Shown here piece after piece: positions 15,845 through 23,923 of a stretch of 64,000 nt of DNA. A program made the translations under genes and the position numbers. The stretch covers positions 62,001 to 126,000 of the forward strand of contig JAMPIL010000001.1 in NCBI GenBank assembly GCA_023662725.1, read 5' to 3'. Each line of letters begins with the position of its first letter. Positions within the stretch are counted from its first letter, which is position 1. Source of the DNA: Ruminococcus flavefaciens (lineage in GTDB: Bacteria; Bacillota; Clostridia; Oscillospirales; Ruminococcaceae). A model generated the notes under the pieces. It did not search any database, was not told the DNA's origin, and saw only the letters and a program-made list of their open reading frames with translations.

Positions 15845-17926
15845 CTATTCCTCAGAATTAAGAGCAGAAATAACCTCGGTAAGCAAATTTGACGGAAGCT
15901 GTTCATATCTCATAAAATCAAATGTGAAACTTCCAAGACCTCTTGTTGTCTGACGCAGATACATTGCAAAATCATGCATTTCACGCATAGGAACTTCTGC
16001 CTGAATCATTGTAACGCCGTGAGAAACGGGTTCCATTCCAAGCACTCTTCCTCTGCGTTTATTGAGTTCTCCCATAATATCGCCCGTATTTTCATCCGGA
16101 GCAGTAACTTTAAGTTCGCCGATAGGTTCAAGCATTACAGGATCAGCCTTTTTCAAACCTTCTTTATAGGCAATTGAAGCGGCTGTTTTAAACGCCATTT
16201 CTGATGAATCGACAGGATGATATGAGCCGTCAACGAGAATGGCTTTAAGTCCGACTACAGGACATCCGGCAAGAACTCCTTTTTTAACAGAATCTTCGAG
16301 TCCTTTCTGAACTGCCGGGAAGTAGTTTTTAGGAACAGCTCCGCCGAAAACTTTTTCTTCAAAAATAAGAGAATCACTTACACAAGGCTCGAATTCAATC
16401 CATACATGACCATACTGTCCATGACCGCCCGACTGTTTCTTGTGTTTGCCCTCCACTTTGACCTTCTGACGGATAGTTTCTTTATATGCAATTTTCGGAA
16501 CGCTTAATTTAACGGAAACTCCGAATTTTCCGCTGAGCTTCGACGCTGCAACTTCGAGATGCTGCTCGCCAAGACCGCTGAGAATCTGCTCTTTTGTATT
16601 CTCATCCTGAACGTAACTGAGAGACGGATCTTCTTCAAGAATTCTCTGAATACTTGCCGATATTTTGGCTTCATCCCCCTGAGCCTTTGCCTTTACAGCC
16701 ATTGAGTAGCACGGCTTCGGGAAATCCATTCCGGCAAATTCAAGTATTCTTGAAACATCGGAAAGAGTATCTCCGGTGTTAGCGGAAATTTTTGAAGCAA
16801 CAACGATATCTCCGGCGTAAGCGCAGTTCACTTCTGTCTGCTTCTTTCCGCAAACGGAATAAAGTTTGCCTATTTTCTCAGTATTTCCGGTCGAGGAATT
16901 AACAACATCGCAGTTTGAAGAAAGCTTTCCGGACATTACTTTTATCATCGACATTTTTCCAACAAACGGATCAGCAATAGTTTTAAAAACATAAGCCGAA
17001 AGAGATTCATCAATATCGCATTTAATCTCTACAACATCCTTGGATGGAGTATAAGCCTCTGCAGGATATACTTCATCCGGTGCAGGAAGAAGAAGCTCGA
17101 TTTCTTTAAGGAGCATATCTATTCCTGAAAGATCAGCAGCAGATGCGCATACAACAGGAGTGATAATTCCTTTATTCATACCGTTGTGAATGCCGTCGAT
17201 AAGTTCTTTCTGAGTAAACGGTTCACCTTCAAAAAATTTCTCCATAAGCTCATCTGAGGTTTCTGCAACAGCTTCTGAAACAGCCGCAACAAGTCCCTCA
17301 ATACGGTACTCAAACTTTTCAGATATTTCAGCAGTTGGCATTTCAGTTTCGACAGCATTTCCCTTACCGTCATATTTATAGGCTTTCATTTCTATAAGAT
17401 TAACAAATTCAACGATAGAACCGTTGCTTATTACAGGAACAACTACAGGACATACTGTCGGACCGAAAACAGTTTTCAGTTCCGTAAGAACGTTGAAGAA
17501 ATTAGCGTCCTTGTCGTCGATTTTAGTAACTACGAACATCTTGGATTTGCCCTGTTTAACAGCCTCGTCATAGGCTTTTCTTGCTCCTATCTTTACGCCT
17601 GATTTAGCTGAAACAGTAATCATAACCGTATCCGAAGCACGAATTCCTTCAACCATTTCGGCAGCAAAATCAAAAAGACCAGGAGTATCAAGAATATTAA
17701 TTTTGTAGTCGTTATATTTAAAAGAAGCAAGAGAAGTTCCAATTGAAATTTTTCTCTTTATCTCTTCGGGATCGTAATCACATACAGTCGTTCCGTCAGC
17801 AGTTTTTCCCAGACGATCTGAAGCGCCTGATTTATATAAAACTGCTTCTGCAAGAGAGGTTTTTCCGGAGCCATTATGTCCGGCAAAGGCAATATTTTTT
17901 ACTTTATTGACATCATATTCTTTCAT
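15845..17926 (-). CDS. Elongation factor G-like GTPase (EF-G2 type)
   Basis: 693 residues with the five-domain EF-G layout. GTPase motifs are GHNGSGKTS (16-24), DTPG (~78-81) and TKID (~134). The latter replaces the NKMD of canonical EF-G and is typical of the EF-G-like paralogue group. Domain IV retains KHKKQSGGHGQYGHVWIE and domain V ends conventionally. Canonical fusA normally sits with rpsL/rpsG and tufA; none is present here, supporting a secondary paralogue. It likely binds ribosomes, but its exact role (translocation, rescue or regulation) is unknown. Confidence 0.9.
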   Translation of the reverse strand: MKEYDVNKVKNIAFAGHNGSGKTSLAEAVLYKSGASDRLGKTADGTTVCDYDPEEIKRKISIGTSLASFKYNDYKINILDTPGLFDFAAEMVEGIRASDTVMITVSAKSGVKIGARKAYDEAVKQGKSKMFVVTKIDDKDANFFNVLTELKTVFGPTVCPVVVPVISNGSIVEFVNLIEMKAYKYDGKGNAVETEMPTAEISEKFEYRIEGLVAAVSEAVAETSDELMEKFFEGEPFTQKELIDGIHNGMNKGIITPVVCASAADLSGIDMLLKEIELLLPAPDEVYPAEAYTPSKDVVEIKCDIDESLSAYVFKTIADPFVGKMSMIKVMSGKLSSNCDVVNSSTGNTEKIGKLYSVCGKKQTEVNCAYAGDIVVASKISANTGDTLSDVSRILEFAGMDFPKPCYSMAVKAKAQGDEAKISASIQRILEEDPSLSYVQDENTKEQILSGLGEQHLEVAASKLSGKFGVSVKLSVPKIAYKETIRQKVKVEGKHKKQSGGHGQYGHVWIEFEPCVSDSLIFEEKVFGGAVPKNYFPAVQKGLEDSVKKGVLAGCPVVGLKAILVDGSYHPVDSSEMAFKTAASIAYKEGLKKADPVMLEPIGELKVTAPDENTGDIMGELNKRRGRVLGMEPVSHGVTMIQAEVPMREMHDFAMYLRQTTRGLGSFTFDFMRYEQLPSNLLTEVISALNSEE

Positions 17927-18076
17927 TTGAAATTTCTCCTTGAGATTATTTTATTTACAGATTATAAATTCATTTTATAAATTTCATGCACTGTACACAA
18001 CAATTATAAAACTTTTTTAAGTAAATTGCAATAGTGATTCAATATTTTCTACATATCACATTACTAAAGGTGTATT

Positions 18077-19603
18077 TTATTGTGCATTACGCACAACAGA
18101 AGAGTTCTTTTTTATTTCAAAAGGTCTTATTTTTCCCAAAATCATAAATACGACGAAATATCCTAAGCCCCATAACAGAGTGAAAACTATCATTTTTAAA
18201 ATATTGCCATCAACTGCTCCCGCAACACGCATGATAAGTTCGGAAGCGCACATAGTCAAATAAGCGTAAAGCACGGGAACAGCTATCAATTTCAGAAAGT
18301 TGAATTTCATTCCGGTCGTTTTCATAAGCTTTATAAAACGAGAACAGTTTCCAAGAACGTTGCTTGTATAATACGACGCTGCTATTCCATAAAATCCGAT
18401 TTTCGGTACAAAAATAAGTACAATAGCAATACGCACTGTATATTCCGCAAGATAATTCAAAGACGAAAAAGCCTGAAGTCCCATTCCTTTTATCATTGCT
18501 TCGAGAATTATTTCCATATAAATAAATGGAACGACCGGAGCTATTACCGTTATCATTTTTCCGGCAGTATCGCCTCCGCCGAGAAGCTCGCCTATAGGAT
18601 TTCCAAAACGCATCAAAACCGCAGCTGCGAAAATTGAAAACATAAGAGTCCATTCCGTAAGGCGTTCAGTAAGACTTTTTATCCGCACTCTGTCCCCTGC
18701 TGCCGATGCTCTCGCCGATTCGCTCACTATTATTCCGGACATTGAACAAAGTACAACTGACGGAAAAAACAATGTCGGAATTACAATAGCTTCAAAAATT
18801 CCAAATCGGCTCAGCGCCACTGAAACCGAATCTCCGTACTGACGGAGGCAAAGCGGGATTAATGCGTCGTTTGCACTGCTAAGAGCGGCTGTAAGAATTC
18901 CGCCTCCCATTATCGGAAATGCAAATGCTGCATATTTTTTAAAGCCAAGAGAACCTTTACCGTTTGAACGCTCATGATTTTTAGCAAATGCTGTAAGGAA
19001 AAATACAAGTGAAAAAAGGTTTCCGGCTATGATTCCAGCTATCATGATTTCACAAACTATACTTTCAGACGGATTATCAGAAATAAGAGTTACTGCGATT
19101 ATCACTGCCGATTTAACTGCAAATTCAAGAATATCGCCAAGAGCAGTGATTCCGGCTTTTCTTCCGGCATTGAAATATCCTTTGAAACATGATGCTATCG
19201 CTCCGGAAATAAGAGCAACAGGCATAAGACGTATAGCACCTGACATTTCCGCGCCGCTGAAAAATCGTCCGCTGATCGGTTCGGCGAGCAGAAAAACTAA
19301 AGCAGATACTGCAACGCTGAGCATTGTGCAGAGCTTTATACCATGCATAAGAATCCTATTTGGATTTCCACCGATTTTTCCGTGTTCTTCCGAAATAAGA
19401 CGGCTCATGCACAAAAATGCGTTGCCGTTTGAAATTATTCCCGCAAGATTCAGAAAAGAACCCATTAGCGTAAGAATTCCAATAGCCGAAGCTCCGAGCT
19501 GTTTTGTTATAAATACATTAAGCAGCAGCGCTGCCGTGTCAAGAAAGAGCTGCATTGCGGTAAGCATAGCTGTATCACGTATAATTTTACTTCTGAAAAA
19601 CAT
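18077..19603 (-). CDS. Polysaccharide/lipid-linked flippase of the MOP superfamily (SpoVB-like)
   Basis: 508 residues, about 12-14 hydrophobic spans, with the family start FFRSKIIRDTAMLTAMQLFLD and the GASAIGILTLMGSF loop common to SpoVB/MurJ-like oligosaccharide flippases. It probably moves lipid-linked cell-wall or polysaccharide precursors across the membrane. It lies just before gatD/murT in the same orientation, supporting a wall role, though a terminator at 19675 separates the transcripts. Sporulation-specific function cannot be judged from here. Confidence 0.82.
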   Translation of the reverse strand: MFFRSKIIRDTAMLTAMQLFLDTAALLLNVFITKQLGASAIGILTLMGSFLNLAGIISNGNAFLCMSRLISEEHGKIGGNPNRILMHGIKLCTMLSVAVSALVFLLAEPISGRFFSGAEMSGAIRLMPVALISGAIASCFKGYFNAGRKAGITALGDILEFAVKSAVIIAVTLISDNPSESIVCEIMIAGIIAGNLFSLVFFLTAFAKNHERSNGKGSLGFKKYAAFAFPIMGGGILTAALSSANDALIPLCLRQYGDSVSVALSRFGIFEAIVIPTLFFPSVVLCSMSGIIVSESARASAAGDRVRIKSLTERLTEWTLMFSIFAAAVLMRFGNPIGELLGGGDTAGKMITVIAPVVPFIYMEIILEAMIKGMGLQAFSSLNYLAEYTVRIAIVLIFVPKIGFYGIAASYYTSNVLGNCSRFIKLMKTTGMKFNFLKLIAVPVLYAYLTMCASELIMRVAGAVDGNILKMIVFTLLWGLGYFVVFMILGKIRPFEIKKNSSVVRNAQ

Positions 19604-19674
19604 ATCTTCCTCCCATTAAGAACAAGTTCTGATAACTAATTCTATGAGGGAAGTCCAAATTAAATTACAAAAAA

Positions 19675-19696
19675 CTGCTGCATTTTCATGCAGCAG
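19675..19696 (-). terminator. Terminator of the murT-gatD operon
   Basis: CTGCTGCA (19675-19682) pairs with TGCAGCAG (19689-19696) around a 6-nt loop; the minus strand continues with TTTTTT. It lies six bases beyond the gatD stop. Confidence 0.9.
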
Positions 19697-19701
19697 CAAT
19701 T

Positions 19702-20442
19702 TTATTTTAAAAGTCTTTCAATCATTACATTTCGGCAATCTTTTTCAAGCTTGTCGTCAAGAGGCGCAAGTTCAACAGGAACGTTCTCTCCTCTGTTAAT
19801 ACAGTAATTTATCATATAATCCGAAATTTCCGGATTTTTCGCAAGACACGGACCATGCAGGTATGTTGCGATAACATTTTTTTCAAAATACCCCTCGGAT
19901 TCACTTGCACAGCAATTTCCGTTTCCGTAAAGAACTTTTCCAAACGGAGTTTTAACCTCCTGCGTCTGTCCGCCGTGATTTTCAAAACCTACTACTTTCA
20001 CCGGCTCACCAGTGATATCGGTCTGAATGACTATATTACCGATACATCTTTTTTTTCGACTCGTGGGAGCGATCGTATAATAATCGAACAAACCAAGTCC
20101 GGCTATTTCATTCCCATCAGCGTCACGGTAAAATTTTCCCATAAGCTGATAGCCTCCGCATATCAGAAATAGGAAAACGCCTTCATTATAAGCCTTAACG
20201 ATTCCCTCTTTGCATTTAAGCAGATCGGCAGAAATATGCTGCTGTTCAAGATCTGCTCCGCCGCCGATATATATAAGATCGTAAGATGAAAAATCAGGCT
20301 TATCCGAATCGACCGAATACTTATCTATCTCACACTTTATTCCTCTCATGGAACTGCGGTAATTCAGGATTTCCATGTTTCCGCTGTCGCCGTAAAGATC
20401 GAGCATATCCGCATACATATGAAGTATTTTCAATGTTTTCAT
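19702..20442 (-). CDS. gatD: Lipid II isoglutaminyl synthase, glutaminase subunit GatD
   Basis: 246 residues, a class I (CobB/CobQ-like) glutamine amidotransferase. The nucleophile is Cys95 in LICGGYQLMG and the catalytic His196 lies in TYLHGP. GatD hydrolyses glutamine and passes ammonia to MurT, which amidates the D-Glu of lipid II to D-isoglutamine. Translationally coupled to murT by a 4-base overlap. In Gram-positives this amidation is needed for efficient peptidoglycan cross-linking. Confidence 0.95.
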   Translation of the reverse strand: MKTLKILHMYADMLDLYGDSGNMEILNYRSSMRGIKCEIDKYSVDSDKPDFSSYDLIYIGGGADLEQQHISADLLKCKEGIVKAYNEGVFLFLICGGYQLMGKFYRDADGNEIAGLGLFDYYTIAPTSRKKRCIGNIVIQTDITGEPVKVVGFENHGGQTQEVKTPFGKVLYGNGNCCASESEGYFEKNVIATYLHGPCLAKNPEISDYMINYCINRGENVPVELAPLDDKLEKDCRNVMIERLLK

Positions 20443-21779
20443 TCCGATTTACCTCCATGCTTTGAAATATAGCGTTTTAAAGCGCTTCTCGTTGGCTGAA
20501 CGGCAGTATAGTTTGCGATAACATATTTTCTTCCCGGAGTTTCCGCCAGACACTCGACAGCCTTGTCAAGATCCGGACGCACCACTATTTTGGACGCTTC
20601 AAAACCGGAGCATTTGATTCTTACGGCAATATCGTACGCTCTTGTTCCGGATGTAACCACTCTTGTAACTCTTTCAAAAATACTGAAATTTATATCCCAT
20701 ATCCATGAAACGTCAAGACCATCAGCAACATTGTCGTTCAATACGAAAAGAAGCTCTTTTTCACCGCTTGTTTCATTCATAACACGAAGAGTCATATTCG
20801 CTCCAACAGGATTTTTCGCAAGGTTAAGAGTTGTTTCCCTGTCGCCGAGCATAAAGTTTTCCATACGTCCGTTATTGACCGTATACGTGGAAATAACACT
20901 GTTTGTTATTTTCTGATCAATACTATAAAGCTTAGCTGCCGCCGCAACCGCAGTCATATTATAAACATTATAAATGCTGTTAAGTCTTGGAGAATATTCA
21001 AATCCATCCGCAGTGAAAACAGGTTTTTCAAGATCAATTTTTTCCGCAGTTATATACGGTTCGTAATTGCCGAACCCACATTTTTTACAGGAAAACTTTC
21101 CTATGTGAGAATATTGATAATACTCATATTCCAGCGATTCTCCGCAGAACGGACAGAAACGACCTTCAGAAGCCTCAAAAGCCTTGTCAGTTGCAAAAGC
21201 GTAGGGCATTGCATGAAAATATTTAATGTTTTTATTTTCAGGATTTGCCTTACCGAGACGAGCTGTATTCGGATCGTCGCCGTTAAGTATAAGATTTCCC
21301 TCAAAAGTTTTGCAGAATCCGTTTATTTTCTGGATAAGTGTTTCCATTTCTCCGTTTCTGTCAAGCTGATCCCGGAAGAAATTCAGAACGACCAGCGTAT
21401 CAAGCTTTAATTGAGAATAAACTACTGGAACGTGTGATTCATCCGTTTCAAGAATAAGATAATCGGCTTTGACTCTTCCCTTCATATCACAGTGGCGAAG
21501 AAGCAGAGAGCATATTCCGGTATCGAGATTATTGCCCTCTTTATTGATTATGATATTTTTTCCGCTTTGCTCAAAAAGCTGTGCGATACAGTTTGTAACA
21601 GAAGTTTTTCCATTAGTGCCTGTAACAGCGATTATAGGACAATCAACCTTGAACATTGAAACACATTTGTGTCCTGAAAGATGCCACAGGATGATTCCCG
21701 GAAGATTTCCGGCATTTCGTTTAAGAAGCCGCAGCATTTTAACGATGATTTTTCCGATTAAAATAAGTAATCTTTTCAC
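20439..21779 (-). CDS. murT: Lipid II isoglutaminyl synthase, Mur-ligase subunit MurT
   Basis: 446 residues. The Mur ligase ATP loop TGTNGKTS is at 53-60. A zinc ribbon (CPFCGES … CKKCGFG, about 205-230) interrupts the central domain as in other MurT proteins. The C-terminal DUF1727 region includes DVSWIWDINF, which contacts GatD. It activates the alpha-carboxylate of D-Glu in lipid II. The N-terminus has a hydrophobic/basic stretch, possibly membrane-associated. Operon murT-gatD. Confidence 0.95.
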   Translation of the reverse strand: MKRLLILIGKIIVKMLRLLKRNAGNLPGIILWHLSGHKCVSMFKVDCPIIAVTGTNGKTSVTNCIAQLFEQSGKNIIINKEGNNLDTGICSLLLRHCDMKGRVKADYLILETDESHVPVVYSQLKLDTLVVLNFFRDQLDRNGEMETLIQKINGFCKTFEGNLILNGDDPNTARLGKANPENKNIKYFHAMPYAFATDKAFEASEGRFCPFCGESLEYEYYQYSHIGKFSCKKCGFGNYEPYITAEKIDLEKPVFTADGFEYSPRLNSIYNVYNMTAVAAAAKLYSIDQKITNSVISTYTVNNGRMENFMLGDRETTLNLAKNPVGANMTLRVMNETSGEKELLFVLNDNVADGLDVSWIWDINFSIFERVTRVVTSGTRAYDIAVRIKCSGFEASKIVVRPDLDKAVECLAETPGRKYVIANYTAVQPTRSALKRYISKHGGKSE

Positions 21780-21813
21780 ATCTGTCCTCCAAATTAATTA
21801 ACTACCATATAAT

Positions 21814-22485
21814 TTAATTCTGCTTTTTTGAAACGATAACGCCGCCGGTTTTGTAAATGCTGTTTTCCGGAACAACTCCCCTGACGCTGCTTGTAGGATA
21901 AATATTTGAATTTCTTCCTACTATCGTTCCGGGATTCAAGACGCTGTTGCATCCAACCTCAACATAATCACCGAGCATTGCACCTATCTTTTTTATTCCT
22001 GTTTCAATTGATCCGCCGTCTGATTTTATAACTACGTTTGTTTTATCCGATTTAACGTTCGACGTTATCGAACCTGCTCCCATATGCGATCTATAACCAA
22101 GAATACTATCTCCCACATAATTATAATGGGGAGTCTGAACATTATCGAAAATAATAACATTTTTTAACTCTGCCGAGTTTCCGACAACGCAGTTTTTTCC
22201 GATTATCGCACTTCCTCTGATAAAAGCGCAGTGACGGACTTCTGTTTCTGCTCCGATAATACATGGCGAACCTATATATGCGCTCGGAAATATCTTGGCA
22301 GTTTTATGAATCCAGACATTTTCGGACGGATTATCATATTCAGCGGGATCCAGCTTATTTCCGATTTCAACGACCAATTTGCTTATCCCTTTAAGAGCCT
22401 CCCAAGGGTAGGTGAAGCTTTTAAGATAATCGGCAGCGATAGTATGTTCAAGATCAAAAAGTTCCGCAATTGTAATATTATTCAT
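21814..22485 (-). CDS. Left-handed beta-helix (hexapeptide repeat) protein
   Basis: 223 residues. After ~75 helical residues the chain follows hexapeptide periodicity (IGSPCIIGAETEV, IIGKNCVVGNSAEL, VGCNSVLNPGTIVG), the LbH fold. HYNYVGDSILGYRSHMGAG is the pattern seen in GlmU-like and sugar-1-phosphate uridylyltransferase-associated C-termini, but no nucleotidyltransferase domain is present. It lies 34 bases upstream of murT, so it may help in wall precursor or sugar nucleotide acylation. The reaction is not determinable. Confidence 0.85.
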   Translation of the reverse strand: MNNITIAELFDLEHTIAADYLKSFTYPWEALKGISKLVVEIGNKLDPAEYDNPSENVWIHKTAKIFPSAYIGSPCIIGAETEVRHCAFIRGSAIIGKNCVVGNSAELKNVIIFDNVQTPHYNYVGDSILGYRSHMGAGSITSNVKSDKTNVVIKSDGGSIETGIKKIGAMLGDYVEVGCNSVLNPGTIVGRNSNIYPTSSVRGVVPENSIYKTGGVIVSKKQN

Positions 22486-22641
22486 ATAAAATGCTCCAAT
22501 CTTAACTAAAAGAATTATTCAATTCATATTTTTATTTGGCAATATCGTAAGAATATTTTTACGATTTTCTTTATAATATTATAACCTTATTATTAAAAAA
22601 AGTCAAGAAAAACGCTGTTTTATCAGAAATATAATAAACGC

Positions 22642-22670
22642 TTTACATTTATTTCCCGATGTGGTAAAAT
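22642..22670 (+). promoter_or_regulatory. Promoter of the SGNH hydrolase gene
   Basis: TTTACA (22642-22647) and TAAAAT (22665-22670) with a 17-base spacer, 33 bases before the start codon. It sits in the ~217-base divergent gap with the beta-helix gene. Confidence 0.6.
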
Positions 22671-22702
22671 AAGGAAGATATTTTTTACGAAAGTGTATTT
22701 AT

Positions 22703-23722
22703 ATGAAAAATAAAATTTTGAATCTTATTAAAAGTCCATCGTTTTCCGTATTCCTCTTCACTACGGCTATGCTGGCAGTTTTATGGGCTTACGGCTATAA
22801 AAAGAACAATGAAAACCTTGCCGGAAATACTAATCCGACTGATATAAAAGTTTCAGCAGAAATTGTTACGTCCCCTACGAACGATACAAATATGAATCCA
22901 GTTACATCAGTTTTAACATCAAATTCGAAAACAAACACTACCACCTCTATTTCAACAGCAGCGACAACATCTTCCGCTGTTGTTTCAACTCAAATTACTT
23001 CATCTGCAATTATTACGGAAACCGCTGAAACTGAATCGGGAACAGAATCCGATGAGATTCCTTCTCCGGGACAACCTCTTTCACCTTACCTTTATGCAGG
23101 TGAATCTCCTAACAGTGAATTTTATCAGGAACGTCTTGCAATTGCCGGAGATTCTATTGCTTCGGGATTTAATATTTACGGATATATTCCGACAGAACAC
23201 AATATCGCAACAGAATCTGTCGGAATCTGGAGCTACGGAAATTTTACATTCGACTTCGGATACGGTGAAATGGGACTGGTGGATGCGGTAGCCTATATGC
23301 AGCCGAAGCTTCTCTATATTTCCATGGGAATGAACGATATGCCTAATAATTCGCCTGATTGGTTTGCTGATGAATATTATAATTTGATCGCACAGATTCT
23401 TGAAAAAGTTCCTGATACAAATATAGTTGCCGCAGGAGTTACTCCAGTTGCCGATTATGTTTCCTATACCACAAACGAAAATATCCGAAGCTATAATTCT
23501 GCTCTTGAAAATATGATAAACAACATCGGCTCGCCGCAGATCTATTACTTCGACGCATATTCCGTCCTCGCCGACAGCGGCACGTTTGCTCTGAGCAGTG
23601 AATATTCTGCCGGAGACGGCATTCATATCTCATCAGACAGCTATAACGTTATTCTTACGGCTCTGTTTAATTTTCTTGACAATACTCCTGTTATGGAGCA
23701 GATCATATCAACTGAATCATAA
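22703..23722 (+). CDS. Membrane-anchored SGNH/GDSL hydrolase
   Basis: 339 residues. A signal-anchor span occupies residues ~12-31; then a Thr/Ser-rich linker (~45-125) typical of this organism's extracellular proteins. The SGNH domain begins near 140: block I GDSIASG (nucleophile Ser), an SMGMNDMP block (Asn) and DGIHIS with the catalytic Asp and His. Expected to be an extracellular esterase, for example removing acetyl groups from polysaccharide or cell wall. It precedes the pectate lyase in the same direction but has its own promoter. A second, degenerate family member lies at 45605. Confidence 0.88.
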   Translation: MKNKILNLIKSPSFSVFLFTTAMLAVLWAYGYKKNNENLAGNTNPTDIKVSAEIVTSPTNDTNMNPVTSVLTSNSKTNTTTSISTAATTSSAVVSTQITSSAIITETAETESGTESDEIPSPGQPLSPYLYAGESPNSEFYQERLAIAGDSIASGFNIYGYIPTEHNIATESVGIWSYGNFTFDFGYGEMGLVDAVAYMQPKLLYISMGMNDMPNNSPDWFADEYYNLIAQILEKVPDTNIVAAGVTPVADYVSYTTNENIRSYNSALENMINNIGSPQIYYFDAYSVLADSGTFALSSEYSAGDGIHISSDSYNVILTALFNFLDNTPVMEQIISTES

Positions 23723-23844
23723 TCATTATTCCTTTATTCAAGAATGGATCTTATGCGAAACATTAGTTGAAACAGACATAAAAAAACACCATTTTTTGTG
23801 CAATCTGCTATTAAATAGACTATCCATTTTTTGCATTTCGTGCA

Positions 23845-23873
23845 TTGACGACTGTAACTTATAGTGGTATAAT
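23845..23873 (+). promoter_or_regulatory. Promoter of the pectate lyase gene
   Basis: TTGACG (23845-23850) and TATAAT (23868-23873) with a 17-base spacer, 50 bases before the start codon; GGAGG site follows. The rest of 23723-23844 is AT-rich without recognisable features. Confidence 0.75.
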
Positions 23874-23923
23874 ACAATTGTAAAAAATATTGAGCGTTTA
23901 CGCTCTGAAGGAGGAACTATTTA